This document shows, in pieces, positions 54,069 to 63,890 of a stretch of DNA of 64,000 nt; position 1 is the stretch's first letter; every line of letters begins with the position of its first letter. The notes below the pieces were generated by a model that worked only from the letters and a program-made list of their open reading frames with translations, had not been told where the DNA came from and did no database searches. Position numbers and translations under genes: made by a program. Source of the DNA: Methylocaldum sp002005105 (GTDB lineage: Bacteria > Pseudomonadota > Gammaproteobacteria > Methylococcales > Methylococcaceae); assembly GCF_051027545.1 (NCBI RefSeq), contig NZ_CP194902.1, forward strand, positions 3,348,001-3,412,000. The letters run 5' to 3'.

Positions 54069-54330
54069 GCCGGGATCATGCCGGAGGTATCGGCCGAATT
54101 CGGACCATTTTCCATGAGTGCAACAGGCATACGGGTCGGCTACCGCGGCAAACACTAACTCTGTCGCTCCTCAAATATTTGCGCCACAGCAAACATTTCG
54201 ACGCATTAGACCTAAACGGCGGTGTAGAAGTGCGATAGAACGGAGACGATGCTGTTGGCCGGGATGACTATTGCGAATCGGTGAGGGTCGTGGCCGATAC
54301 TGTGGCTCGATTTAAGGAATCTCTGATTAA

Positions 54331-54402
54331 GTCCTTCGACAGGCCCTTCGACTCGGCTCGGGACAGGCTTGTCGAAGGCTCTCCTGAGCCTGTCGAAGGG
54401 GC
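54331..54402. repeat. REP-like element, family 3
   Basis: CCTTCGACAGGCCCTTCGAC and its inverse CAGGCTTGTCGAAGG, then GAGCCTGTCGAAGG: a dispersed palindrome of the TTCGACAGGCTCAGG type. It is one of two repeats in the 522-bp gap 54069-54590, which contains no gene. Confidence 0.7.
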
Positions 54403-54477
54403 ATGAACGGAATCCACTCGTTCAGAGCTTCCTTAAAAATATCTTGGCTTGTTCGAAAAATGAAATTGGCGCTCGAA

Positions 54478-54540
54478 GTAGGTCGGCAATCCTTTGCCGA
54501 CACCTGCTGAGTCTGCGTCGGCAAAGAATTGCCGACCTAC
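54478..54540. repeat. REP-like element, family 2 (single inverted pair)
   Basis: GTAGGTCGGCAATCCTTTGC at the left and its inverse (GGCAAAGAATTGCCGACCTA) at the right, forming one large hairpin. Same family as 48051-48203. It lies just beyond the 3' end of the DHOD-like gene. Confidence 0.8.
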
Positions 54541-54590
54541 TTCTGGTCCAGCCTCGGCTCCCTCGGTCTACCTGGAGGCCGCGCAGGCCA

Positions 54591-55577
54591 TCAGTAGCTT
54601 TCCAGTATTTTAATGTAATTGGCGCGTTCGAAGGCTCCCGGATTCGCTACTTTGGCGCGGCTCATGATGCCGCGCATGGGTTCCAGTGATTGAAACCCGC
54701 GCTGGTCCATCCAGTCCCTCAAACCGTCCACCAGCGTGCCGGCATAGTCCGGACCGTTGCGCAGCAGGGCGGAGGCGACCATCACCACGTCCGCGCCGGC
54801 GAGGAGATACTTGATGATTTCGACGGCGCTTTCCACGCCCCGCGTCGCCGCGAGCGAAGCCTTGATCCGGCCGCGCAGAAGCGCGATCCAGAGCAGGGGC
54901 AGGCGAATCTCCCCGGCGTGACTGAGGGAGAGGGTCGGAGCGACCTCCAGGTTGACGATATCGAGATCGGGCTGATAGAAGCGGTTGAACAGGACCAGGG
55001 CATCGGCGCCCTCGGCATCGAACTGCCGGGCGATATGGCCGAAGGCGCTGAAGAAAGGGCTCAGCTTCAGCGCCACCGGAATGGAGACGGCTTGCTTGAC
55101 CGTCCGCAGGATGTCCAGGTAGCGCTGCTCGACCTCACGCGCCGAGACATCGAAATTCGCTTCGATGCCGTAGATATTGAGCTCCAGGGCTTTGGCGCCG
55201 GCCTCCTGCAGTTGTCGGGCGTAGTCGATCCAGCCCTCGCCGGTCACGCAGTTGAGGCTGGCGATGACCGGAATGTCCACCGCCTCGGCGGCGCGCTGGA
55301 CCAGGCTCAGATAGCTGTCCGGGCCGACGCGGAAATCGCCCACATCGGGGAAGTAGCTCAGCGACTCGGCATAACTTTCCGACGGGTGATCCATCAGCTG
55401 AACGAACGCCATTCTTTCCTGGCGGATCTGCTCCTCGAACAGCGAGAACAGGACCACCGCCGAGACCCCGCCGTCCTCCAGCCGGCGAATGCCGTCCAGC
55501 GTCTCGGAAAGCGGCGAGGCCGAGGCGACCACGGGATGATCGAGCTCCAGTCCCATATAGCGTGTCTTCAGATCCAT
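54591..55577 (-). CDS. Dihydroorotate dehydrogenase-like flavoprotein
   Basis: 328 residues of the FMN-binding DHOD/PreA-like fold (VVASASPLSETLDGIRRL; VTGEGWIDYARQLQEAGAKA; IPVALKLSPFF). It lacks the C-terminal ferredoxin domain of PreA. It is the third gene of an operon with a GltD-like flavoprotein and NifJ (13 bp after nifJ). It probably works in electron transfer with them rather than in pyrimidine synthesis; substrate unknown. Confidence 0.82.
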   Translation of the reverse strand: MDLKTRYMGLELDHPVVASASPLSETLDGIRRLEDGGVSAVVLFSLFEEQIRQERMAFVQLMDHPSESYAESLSYFPDVGDFRVGPDSYLSLVQRAAEAVDIPVIASLNCVTGEGWIDYARQLQEAGAKALELNIYGIEANFDVSAREVEQRYLDILRTVKQAVSIPVALKLSPFFSAFGHIARQFDAEGADALVLFNRFYQPDLDIVNLEVAPTLSLSHAGEIRLPLLWIALLRGRIKASLAATRGVESAVEIIKYLLAGADVVMVASALLRNGPDYAGTLVDGLRDWMDQRGFQSLEPMRGIMSRAKVANPGAFERANYIKILESY

Positions 55578-55590
55578 GCGGGCTCCCCTG

Positions 55591-58500
55591 TTACGGAAGG
55601 TCGACGCTGGCGTCGGGATGAAAGCGGCTGCCGGCGCGGCTGGCCATTTCCTCGTAAATGTCCCATTTTTGATCGACTACCTGCTGCGCCATCTCCATCA
55701 AGCGTTCGAAGTTCCGGGGATTGGTATGGCTCAGCATCATAAAGCGCAGCTCGTTGTAGGCATACTCCTTGAATCGGATGTGCGGACGCGGCGAATCCAG
55801 CACGAACGGATTCCGGTCCGACCGGCGCAGCGCCGGGTTGTACCGGATCAAGGGCCAATAGCCGCTGGCGACGGCCAGATCCTGCTGGTGCATGCCGTGT
55901 TGCAGATTGTAGCCGTGGGCGATGCAATGGCTGTAGGCGAGGATCAGGGAAGGACCGGGATAGGCTTCCGCCTCGCGGAAGGCGAGCAGGGTCTGCTGCG
56001 GGTTCGCCCCCATGGCGACGCGCGCCACATAGACATTGCCGTAGGCGATGGCCTGTAGGGCGAGGTCCTTCTTGGCGACGGTCTTGCCGGCCGCCGCGAA
56101 TTTGGCCACGGCGCCGAGCGGCGTCGCCTTGGACATCTGCCCGCCGGTGTTGGAATACACCTCGGTGTCCAGCACCAGCACGTTGACGTCGCGGCCCGAG
56201 GCCAGCACATGGTCGAGGCCCCCCGAGCCGATGTCGTAAGCCCAGCCGTCTCCGCCGACGGTCCAGATACTGCGCCGCACCAGTTGGTCGACCACCGACA
56301 GAAGATCCTTCGCCTTGTCGTCGGTCCGTTTCAGCAGCATGGCCTTGAGCTTGGCAACGCGCTCGCGCTGGGCGCGGATCTGCGACTCGGTGAGCTGCGG
56401 TGCGGCCAGGATTTCGTCCACCAATTCGGGATCTAGCGAATCTTTCAGCTCGCGGGCGAGCCGCTGCGCCAGAGCCAAGTGCTGATCGGCGGTAAGGCGA
56501 AAGCCGAAGCCGAATTCGGCATTGTCCTCGAACAGCGAGTTCGACCAGGCGGGGCCGTTTCCTTCGGCATTCACGGTCCAGGGCGTGGTCGGAAGATTGC
56601 CGCCGTAAATGGAGGAGCAGCCGGTGGCGTTGGCGACGATCAGGCGATCGCCGAAGAGTTGCGACAGCAGCCGAACGTAGGGCGTCTCGCCGCAGCCCGC
56701 GCAGGCGCCGGGAAATTCGAACAAGGGTTCGAGAAACTGCGCGCCGCGCACCGACGAGAAATCGACCCGGGCGCGGTCGTTCACCGGAATGGTTTCGAAG
56801 AAGTGGATATTCGCCTTCTGCGGTTCCTGTATCGGGTCATTGGGCCGCATGTTGATGGCCTTGACGCCGCTCCGGGTGAGGCTCTTGGCCGGGCAGACCT
56901 CGACGCACAGGCCGCAGCCCGTGCAATCCTCGACATAGACCTGCAAGGTATAGCGGGTTTCCGGAAAACCGTAGGCGGTGACCGGCGCCGACAGGAAGGT
57001 TTCGGGCGCGTTCTCGAGCCGGGATTCGTGGTAGAACTTGGCGCGGATGACGCTGTGCGGACAGACGAAGCCGCAGTTGCCGCACTGGATGCAGATATCG
57101 GGCTCCCACACGGGCACGGATTGCGCGATGTTCCGCTTCTCCCACCGGGTGGTGCCCGACGGGAAGGTGCCGTCCGCCGGCATCAGGCTCACCGGCAGTT
57201 CGTCGCCCCGGTCGGCCATCATCATCGCCGTGACCCGGCGCACGAAATCGGGCGCCTCCTCGGAAACCACCGGCTGGCGCTCGAGGGTGCCGGTCGCCTG
57301 GTCCGGGACTTTCACCTCGTGCAGGGCGGAAAGGGTTCGATCGACCGCCTCGTAGTTCTTCCGCACGATCTCCTCGCCCTTCTTGCCGTAGGTCTTCTTG
57401 ATCGCTTCCTTGATCTTGGCGATCGCCTGATCGCGCGGCAAAACGCCGGACAGGGCGAAGAAGCAGGTCTGCATGATGGTGTTGGTGCGTCCGCCGATGC
57501 CGGTTTCCAGGGCGACCCCGGAAGCGTCGATCACATAGAGCTTCAGCGCCTTGTCGATGATCTGCCGCTGAACCTCGTAGGGCAGCCGGTCCCATACGTC
57601 GTCCGGGCCGTGCGGGCTGTTGAGCAGGAGAACCGCGCCATGCTTGGCCTTGGCCAGCACGTCCAGCTTCTCGATGAAGTTGAATTGATGGCAGCCGATG
57701 AAGTTGGCCGATTCGATGAGATAGGGCGATTCGATCGGCTCGGGCCCGAAACGCACGTGAGACGTGGTCCTGGAGCCGGATTTCTTGGAGTCGTAGACGA
57801 AATAGCCCTGCGCATGGAGATCGGTGGATTCGCCGATGATCTTGATGCTGTTCTTGTTGGCGCCGACCGTGCCGTCCGCGCCCAGACCGAAGAACACGGC
57901 GCGCACCACGCCGTCCGGCTCGATGTCGAAACCGGGATCGACGTCCAGGCTGGTGTGCGAAACGTCGTCGGCGATGCCCACGGTGAAGTGGTTCTTGGGT
58001 CTTTCCTTCTTCAGCTCGTCCAGCACGGCTTTCGCCATGGCCGGATTGAACTCCTTGGAGGAAAGCCCGTAACGGCCGCCGACGATCTCGGGCCGTTTCC
58101 CGGCCGGAAGGAGACCGCTGGCCTCCGCTTCCGCCAGCGCCGCGACCACGTCGGTGTACAGGGGTTCCCCGAGCGCGCCGGGACTCTTTAGGCGATCCAG
58201 GACGGCAATGGCTTTGGTCGTCGAGGGCAGGGCGGCGAGGAAATGCCCGACGGAAAACGGCAGGCACAGACGCACCTGAATCACGCCTACCTTCTCGCCC
58301 TGCTTGGCCAGAAAATCGGCGGTCTGGCGCAGGGTGTGGGCGCCGGAGCCCAAAATCACGGCCACGCGCTCGGCCTCCGGATCGCCGTGGTATTCGAACA
58401 GGCGATACCGGCGTCCGGTCAGTTCTCCGAAGCGGTCCATGGTTTTCTGTACCAGGCTCGGCAAACGCGCGTAGTAGGGATTTACGGTCTCGCGCCCCTG

Positions 58501-59181
58501 GAAATAAACGTCCGGGTTCTGCGCGGTGCCGCGGATAAACGGATTGTCGGGATTCAGGGCCCGCGCCCGGTGCGCGCGGACCGTCTCCTCGTCGATCATG
58601 GCCCGGATTTCGTCGTCCGAAAGCAGCACGATCTTGCTGATTTCGTGGGAGGTCCGGAAGCCGTCGAAGAAATGCAGGAAAGGAATCCGGCTGTTCAAGC
58701 TCGCGGCCTGGGCGATCAGCGCCAAGTCGTGCGCCTCCTGCACCGAGCCCGAGGCGATCTGGGCGAAACCGGTGCCCCGCACCGCGGCGACATCGGAATG
58801 ATCGCCGAAGATGGACAAGGCCTGCGCCGCCAGGGAGCGGGCGGCGACATGGAACACCGTCGGGGTGAGTTCGCCGGCGATCTTGTACATGTTCGGGATC
58901 ATCAGGAGGAGACCCTGCGAAGCGGTGAAGGTCGTGGTCAAGGCCCCGGTCTGAAGGGCACCGTGCACGGCCCCGGCGGCGCCGCCCTCGCTTTGCATCT
59001 CCACCACCACGGGCACCTCGCCGAAGATGTTGGTCTTGCCCTCGGCCGCCCACTGGTCGGCCAGTTCCGCCATGGTGGAGGAGGGCGTGATGGGATAGAT
59101 GGCGCACACTTCGTTGACGCGGTAGGCGACATGGGCCACCGCCTCGTTGCCGTCGAGCGTAATGACTTTCGGTTTCGCCAT
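55591..59181 (-). CDS. nifJ: Pyruvate:ferredoxin (flavodoxin) oxidoreductase NifJ
   Basis: 1196 residues, the single-chain PFOR size. In order: pyrimidine-binding domain (GNEAVAHVAYRVNE, YPITPSSTMAE), domain II, central two-cluster ferredoxin domain (CIQCGNCGFVCP and CTGCGLCVEVCP), and the TPP-binding C-terminal domain (GDGWAYDIGSGGLDH, SNTGGQMSKATPLGA) with its own Cys residues. It converts pyruvate and CoA to acetyl-CoA, reducing ferredoxin or flavodoxin. ATG 59181 lies 2 bp after the GltD-like stop. Oxygen sensitivity makes it notable in an aerobe. Confidence 0.95.
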   Translation of the reverse strand: MAKPKVITLDGNEAVAHVAYRVNEVCAIYPITPSSTMAELADQWAAEGKTNIFGEVPVVVEMQSEGGAAGAVHGALQTGALTTTFTASQGLLLMIPNMYKIAGELTPTVFHVAARSLAAQALSIFGDHSDVAAVRGTGFAQIASGSVQEAHDLALIAQAASLNSRIPFLHFFDGFRTSHEISKIVLLSDDEIRAMIDEETVRAHRARALNPDNPFIRGTAQNPDVYFQGRETVNPYYARLPSLVQKTMDRFGELTGRRYRLFEYHGDPEAERVAVILGSGAHTLRQTADFLAKQGEKVGVIQVRLCLPFSVGHFLAALPSTTKAIAVLDRLKSPGALGEPLYTDVVAALAEAEASGLLPAGKRPEIVGGRYGLSSKEFNPAMAKAVLDELKKERPKNHFTVGIADDVSHTSLDVDPGFDIEPDGVVRAVFFGLGADGTVGANKNSIKIIGESTDLHAQGYFVYDSKKSGSRTTSHVRFGPEPIESPYLIESANFIGCHQFNFIEKLDVLAKAKHGAVLLLNSPHGPDDVWDRLPYEVQRQIIDKALKLYVIDASGVALETGIGGRTNTIMQTCFFALSGVLPRDQAIAKIKEAIKKTYGKKGEEIVRKNYEAVDRTLSALHEVKVPDQATGTLERQPVVSEEAPDFVRRVTAMMMADRGDELPVSLMPADGTFPSGTTRWEKRNIAQSVPVWEPDICIQCGNCGFVCPHSVIRAKFYHESRLENAPETFLSAPVTAYGFPETRYTLQVYVEDCTGCGLCVEVCPAKSLTRSGVKAINMRPNDPIQEPQKANIHFFETIPVNDRARVDFSSVRGAQFLEPLFEFPGACAGCGETPYVRLLSQLFGDRLIVANATGCSSIYGGNLPTTPWTVNAEGNGPAWSNSLFEDNAEFGFGFRLTADQHLALAQRLARELKDSLDPELVDEILAAPQLTESQIRAQRERVAKLKAMLLKRTDDKAKDLLSVVDQLVRRSIWTVGGDGWAYDIGSGGLDHVLASGRDVNVLVLDTEVYSNTGGQMSKATPLGAVAKFAAAGKTVAKKDLALQAIAYGNVYVARVAMGANPQQTLLAFREAEAYPGPSLILAYSHCIAHGYNLQHGMHQQDLAVASGYWPLIRYNPALRRSDRNPFVLDSPRPHIRFKEYAYNELRFMMLSHTNPRNFERLMEMAQQVVDQKWDIYEEMASRAGSRFHPDASVDLP

Positions 59182-59183
59182 CG

Positions 59184-60824
59184 TTATTCCCCTCGGGGTT
59201 CCGGAATCATTTCGATCGCATGGCAAGGACACTGCTCGTAGCAGACCGCGCAGCCGGTGCAGAGGTCGTAATCGTAGCGATAGCGCTTGCCGGGTCCCAG
59301 CTTGACGATGGCGTCCTCGGGACAGGCGCCGTAGCAGCCGTCGCACTCGAAGCAGTTGCCGCAGGAGAAGCAGCGCTTGGCTTCGAACAGAGCCTCGTTC
59401 TCGGAGAGCCCCGCGACCACTTCCTCGAAGCCGTAACGCCGTTTCTCCAGTTCGAGTTCGGCTTCCCGCTTCCGTTCGGCTTCGGTGAAGTACCACAGGC
59501 GCAGCATATCGGCGCTTACCGGCGGATGCTTGGGCGGCTTGACGTAGCGCGTGCCGCGAAGATAGGCGTCGATACAGCGCGCGGCTTTCTTGCCGTGGCC
59601 GACGGCGACGGTCACGGTCCGCTCGCTCGGTACCATGTCGCCGCCCGCGAAGATGCCGGGACTCCCCGTCATCATGTTGTCGTCCACGATCACGACGCCG
59701 TCGGGCTTGAACTGGATGCCCGGCACCTCGTGCAGGAAGCGCGTATCGGTTTCCTGGCCCAGCGCCAGGATCAGCGAGTCCGCCTCCAGGGTTTCGAACC
59801 GGCCGGTCGGTTCGGGATACCCTTCCGGGTTGATCCTCATCACCTCGACGGTGATATGCGTCTGGTCGATCTCCTTGATGGTGCGCAGCCAGTTGATCTT
59901 GACACCTTCCTCGATGGCTTCGTCGGCCTCGAATTCATGGGCCGGCATGTGCGCCCGGTCGCGCCGATAGATGACGAGCGCCTCTTCGGCGCCCAGGCGC
60001 CTGGCCGTGCGCGCCGCGTCCATGGCGGTGTTGCCGCCGCCGTAGACGGCCACGCGCCGGCCGAGCTTGGGCGCTTCGCCGGTGGCGGTCTGGCGCAGGA
60101 AGGTCACCGCGTCCAGGATCTTGCCGGCGTCCCGCGCCGGGATGCCGACGCGCTTGCTCAGATGTGCGCCAACGGCGATGAACACCGCGTCGAACCGGCC
60201 GGACTCCTTTTCCGCCAGCACGTCTTCCACCTTGTGATCGAGAACGATCTTGACGCCCATGGCCTCGATCCGCCTGATTTCGCCCATCAGCTCCGCGCGC
60301 GGCAGGCGGTAGGCGGGTATGCCGAAGTGCATCATGCCGCCGGCCAGGGGACCCGCTTCGTGGATCTCCACCTGATGGCCCAGCCGGGCCAGGTGATAGG
60401 CGCAGGACAGGCCGCTGGGCCCCGCGCCCACGATCAGGACCCGCTTGCCGCTGGCCGGGGCTTTCACGACCTGCCAGCCTTCGCGCAAGGCGAGGTCGCC
60501 GAGGAACCGCTCGGCCGCGTGGATGCTCACCGGGCTGTCGATGGGGCCGCGGTTGCAGTGGGTTTCGCAGGGGTGGTAGCAGACGCGTCCGTGCACGGCC
60601 GGCATCGGGTTGTCTTCCATCAAGACCCGCCAGGCCTTCTCATAGCGACCGGCGCGCAGGTCGAACAACCAGGACTGGATGTTCTCGCCGGCCGGGCAGG
60701 CGTTATTGCAGGGCGGCAGGAGGTCGACGTAAATCGGACGCTGCGTGCGGAAGGGGCCGGTGCTCCGCCCGTGTTGCAAGAGGTCCGCCGGTCGCGTCAG
60801 GTCGCTGGATTTGCGATTGCTCAT
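59184..60824 (-). CDS. GltD-like NAD(P)H oxidoreductase with C-terminal ferredoxin domain
   Basis: 546 residues. The N-terminal [4Fe-4S] region (CNNACPAGENIQSWL, CYHPCETHCNRG) and FAD and NAD(P) sites (VLIVGAGPSGLSCAY, VYGGGNTAMDAA) match glutamate synthase small subunit. A C-terminal 2x[4Fe-4S] domain follows (CFSCGNCFECDGCYGACP and CTGCAVCYEQCP). No gltB is present, so it is likely an electron bifurcation or NAD(P)H:ferredoxin module for the nifJ gene 2 bp downstream. Operon leader gene. Confidence 0.85.
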   Translation of the reverse strand: MSNRKSSDLTRPADLLQHGRSTGPFRTQRPIYVDLLPPCNNACPAGENIQSWLFDLRAGRYEKAWRVLMEDNPMPAVHGRVCYHPCETHCNRGPIDSPVSIHAAERFLGDLALREGWQVVKAPASGKRVLIVGAGPSGLSCAYHLARLGHQVEIHEAGPLAGGMMHFGIPAYRLPRAELMGEIRRIEAMGVKIVLDHKVEDVLAEKESGRFDAVFIAVGAHLSKRVGIPARDAGKILDAVTFLRQTATGEAPKLGRRVAVYGGGNTAMDAARTARRLGAEEALVIYRRDRAHMPAHEFEADEAIEEGVKINWLRTIKEIDQTHITVEVMRINPEGYPEPTGRFETLEADSLILALGQETDTRFLHEVPGIQFKPDGVVIVDDNMMTGSPGIFAGGDMVPSERTVTVAVGHGKKAARCIDAYLRGTRYVKPPKHPPVSADMLRLWYFTEAERKREAELELEKRRYGFEEVVAGLSENEALFEAKRCFSCGNCFECDGCYGACPEDAIVKLGPGKRYRYDYDLCTGCAVCYEQCPCHAIEMIPEPRGE

Positions 60825-60887
60825 TCTAAAAGTCTCTCCATCCTCGATCGGCGGCCTAGTCGATGGCCAAGCAAAGAGAGTCCGCGA

Positions 60888-63056
60888 TCATGCGCCAAAG
60901 CTTCGAAGCAGACGGCGCTGCGATGTGCTCCTGTGTCTCGGGGCAAGCGTTTCAGGGTTCGGACGGTGCCTGCCTGGGCAAAGTTTCATCAACCGTATCC
61001 GAACTCGGCTGTCCCGTCCCGCTCGAGCCGGTTCGGTGTACCGGCTTTTCGGCTGCGGGACGAGAAGGGGATCGTTACTCGTCTCGAGAATGCTCATGCC
61101 TCCTGGCCCCTGTGCGTCAGAAACCGGCTCACCTGGCTTTGCCATCGACTCAGGCCCGTCATCACTCGGTCCATCAGATCGGCGGCCGTGTTGATGGAGC
61201 CGTGCCGCATTGGCGACGACGAAGACCGAGCTGATATGGTGCAAGAACGCGGCGAGTACGGGATTGAGGAAGCCGAAGGTGGCCAGAGCGAGCCCGACCG
61301 TATTGAACGACATGGCCCAGGCATAATTCTGTTTGGTGATCTCCGCCATTTTGCGGCTGATGTCGAGGATCGTGAGCAGATCGCCGGCATCGTCGCCGAG
61401 AATCACGATATCGGATGAGGCGATCGCCAGGGCCACGTTCTTGTGTCCGCCGATGGCGATGCCCACATCGGCGGCGGCCAGGGCCGGGGCATCGTTCACC
61501 CCGTCGCCCACCATCGCCACCTTGCCGGACGACTGAAGTTCCTTCACCAGCGCCGCCTTGTCGTCCGGCTTGAAGTTGAAATAATATCCGTCGGCGCCGA
61601 TCAGATCGGCCACTCGCCTGGCTTCGGACTCCTCGTGATCGCCGGTGGCGACCAACACGCGTTTGACGCCGAGTTCGCGGATCGCTTGCCCCAGGTTGGT
61701 CATCTCCGAGCGCATCACGTCCTGAACGACGATGGCGCCTTTGACTTCACGGTTCATGGCGACCCAGATCGCGCGGCCGGAATATTCGAGGTCCGGTATT
61801 TCGATCCCGAGCGACTCCAAGGTTTCGGGACTCCCGATCAGCACTTCGCGGTCTTCCAGTCGCGCCTTGACCCCGCGCCCCGGCAGGTCCTCGGCGTCGC
61901 TCACGGGTTTGAATCGCGTGATGTCCTGGTTTCGCGCGAAATTCAAAATGGCCCGCGCCAACGGATGGCTGAACCGCGTTTCCACCGACGCCGCGATCTC
62001 GATCAGCTCGCGCTCATCGGCACCTATCGGTATCACCCGGCTGACCCTGGGTTCGGCCAGGGTGACCGTGCCGGTCTTGTCGAGGATTACGGTGTCGATC
62101 TCGTGCATGATGTCCAGGGGTTCTCCGCCCCGGGCGAGGATATTGAGCCGCGCCGAGCGGCCTATGCCGGACGCGAATACGGTCGGCGTCGCGAGCGCCC
62201 AGGCGCAGGGACACAATACCGACAGGGCGGTCGCCATCAAATCCAGGCTGCCGGTGACGAAAAACAGCAGGAACGCATAGCCGGTCACGCCCAGGATGAG
62301 GTACTGGACGATCTTGTCCGCCCTTTGCTGCAGCGTGGATTTTTTCTGAAGGCTTTTTTCGATTTCGCCCGCGATCAGGGCAAGAAACGAAGCGTCGCCG
62401 TTCCTGGTGGCCCGAATCTGCAAGGGCGCGGAAAGATTGAGCGTGCCGGAAGTGACTTCATCGCCCGGCACCTTGTGGATCGGAAACGGTTCGCCCGTGA
62501 CGAAGGATTCGTCGATGGACGATTTTCCCTCCGCAATGCTTCCGTCGACCGGGACGGCGGTGCCGCGGGGCACGATCAGCACGTCGCCCTGCTTCACCTC
62601 TTCCGCCGGGATTTCGCGGATCTCGCCGCCGGCGAGCACGAGGGCCGTTCGCTTGGCCTGCTTCACCAGACTTTCGATCTTTTCCCGATTTCTGCGGATG
62701 ATGGTGAAGGAAATGTACAAACCGAGCCCGATGAACCAGGCGACCATCGCGCCGCTGAGCGGCTTCCCGTCGATCAGGGTGACGGTCATCACCAGAACGA
62801 TCAGCAGCTCCGCGGAAACCTGCCGCAAAATCAGGAGCGATTTTACGAGCCCTTGAACGTAGAGCGCCAGACAGAAGAGATAAAACGGCAGCCCCAGCCA
62901 GTAAAAGAACGGCATGCCGTAAAGTGCGTCCATGGCCAGGAAGATGACCGCCAACAACGCCACGATAAGGCGCAGCAGGAATACGTCTCTCTGAGGGCTG
63001 AGGCTCAGGATGCGTCGATCCAGTTGCTGCAACAATGTTGTCAATTGAGTATCCAT
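60888..63056 (-). CDS. Heavy-metal P1B-type ATPase with C-terminal frameshift
   Basis: The sequence encodes a P1B-type ATPase with TGE (VTGEPFP), the metal motif CPC (LCPCAWALATP), phosphorylation site DKTGT, FSHPLARAI and GDGVNDAPALA. No N-terminal HMA domain, but several membrane helices. After VVANAARL the frame runs into an unnatural Arg/Pro-rich tail to 60888. In the next frame a natural C-terminus (INTAADLMDRVMTGLSRWQ) ends at 61094. One extra G (61196 or 61197) explains this, so the native gene is 61094-63056, about 653 residues. Substrate probably Cu or another soft metal; uncertain. ATG 63056 matches the family. Confidence 0.85.
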   Translation of the reverse strand: MDTQLTTLLQQLDRRILSLSPQRDVFLLRLIVALLAVIFLAMDALYGMPFFYWLGLPFYLFCLALYVQGLVKSLLILRQVSAELLIVLVMTVTLIDGKPLSGAMVAWFIGLGLYISFTIIRRNREKIESLVKQAKRTALVLAGGEIREIPAEEVKQGDVLIVPRGTAVPVDGSIAEGKSSIDESFVTGEPFPIHKVPGDEVTSGTLNLSAPLQIRATRNGDASFLALIAGEIEKSLQKKSTLQQRADKIVQYLILGVTGYAFLLFFVTGSLDLMATALSVLCPCAWALATPTVFASGIGRSARLNILARGGEPLDIMHEIDTVILDKTGTVTLAEPRVSRVIPIGADERELIEIAASVETRFSHPLARAILNFARNQDITRFKPVSDAEDLPGRGVKARLEDREVLIGSPETLESLGIEIPDLEYSGRAIWVAMNREVKGAIVVQDVMRSEMTNLGQAIRELGVKRVLVATGDHEESEARRVADLIGADGYYFNFKPDDKAALVKELQSSGKVAMVGDGVNDAPALAAADVGIAIGGHKNVALAIASSDIVILGDDAGDLLTILDISRKMAEITKQNYAWAMSFNTVGLALATFGFLNPVLAAFLHHISSVFVVANAARLHQHGRRSDGPSDDGPESMAKPGEPVSDAQGPGGMSILETSNDPLLVPQPKSRYTEPARAGRDSRVRIRLMKLCPGRHRPNPETLAPRHRSTSQRRLLRSFGA

Positions 63057-63233
63057 AAGAACTTCCGTTCCTTCTTTGATATGGGACACCGCTCGACACG
63101 GCTTTTTGCGGATACGGCTCGGGGGACCTTTAAAGAGCCGATTCTGTCTCAAATCTAATCATTGGACAAACGAGTCGGGCAGACGCACAGCGTCCCTTGT
63201 CCGATTCCGTACCCGTTTCAGAGGAGATAGATC

Positions 63234-63890
63234 ATGGAAAATATCACTTCATCCAAACCACTCGAAATGCCGCGCCTGAACGAGCCGGCGCCCGCTTTCG
63301 AGGCGAATACCACCCACGGCGTCAAGAAGCTCGGCGATTACCGCGGCAAATGGCTGGTGCTGTTCTCCCACCCGGCCGATTTCACGCCGGTGTGCACCAC
63401 GGAGTTCATGGCTTTCGCCAAGGCCTATCCGCAGTTCCGGAGTCTGAACTGCGAGTTGCTCGGGCTTTCGATCGACAGCAATTATTCACATATTGCCTGG
63501 ATGCGCACGATCAAGGAGAAGTTCGGCGTGGAGATCCCGTTCCCGATCATCGAGGACCTGTCGATGCGGGTGGCCAATACTTACGGCATGATTCAGCCGG
63601 GCGCCTCCGACACCTCGGCGGTGCGCTCCACCTTCATCATCGACGACAAGGGCACCCTGCGCGCCATGGTCTACTATCCCATGACCAACGGCCGCTCCAT
63701 CCCCGAGTTCCTGCGCCTGGTGCAGGCGCTGCAGACCTCGGACAAGCAGGGCGTGGCCACGCCGGAAGGCTGGCAGCCGGGCGACAAGGTGATCGTGCCG
63801 CCGCCGAAGACGGCCCAGGACGCCGAGGCGCGGCTCCAGGAGGGATACGAGTGCGTCGACTGGTTCTTCTGCAAGAAGGCCGCATCATAG
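63234..63890 (+). CDS. 1-Cys (Prx6-type) peroxiredoxin
   Basis: 218 residues of the Prx6 group. The peroxidatic Cys is C54 in HPADFTPVCTTEF. Additional Cys occur near the C-terminus (YECVDWFFC), which could act in resolution. It reduces H2O2 and alkyl hydroperoxides. AGAGGAGA precedes the ATG. It is divergent from the P-type ATPase, sharing a 177-bp region. Confidence 0.92.
   Translation: MENITSSKPLEMPRLNEPAPAFEANTTHGVKKLGDYRGKWLVLFSHPADFTPVCTTEFMAFAKAYPQFRSLNCELLGLSIDSNYSHIAWMRTIKEKFGVEIPFPIIEDLSMRVANTYGMIQPGASDTSAVRSTFIIDDKGTLRAMVYYPMTNGRSIPEFLRLVQALQTSDKQGVATPEGWQPGDKVIVPPPKTAQDAEARLQEGYECVDWFFCKKAAS

Noticed and set aside
56837..59107. Long open frame (756 codons) overlapping nifJ on the same strand in another frame
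   Set aside because: Composition is Arg/Gly/Pro-rich as expected of a GC-rich shadow; nifJ is well conserved in the other frame.
59220..61418. 732-codon open frame on the plus strand
   Set aside because: It is antisense to the GltD-like and P-type ATPase genes and shows no family motifs.
61443..63158. 571-codon open frame on the plus strand
   Set aside because: Antisense to the P-type ATPase gene, whose motifs are all present on the minus strand.
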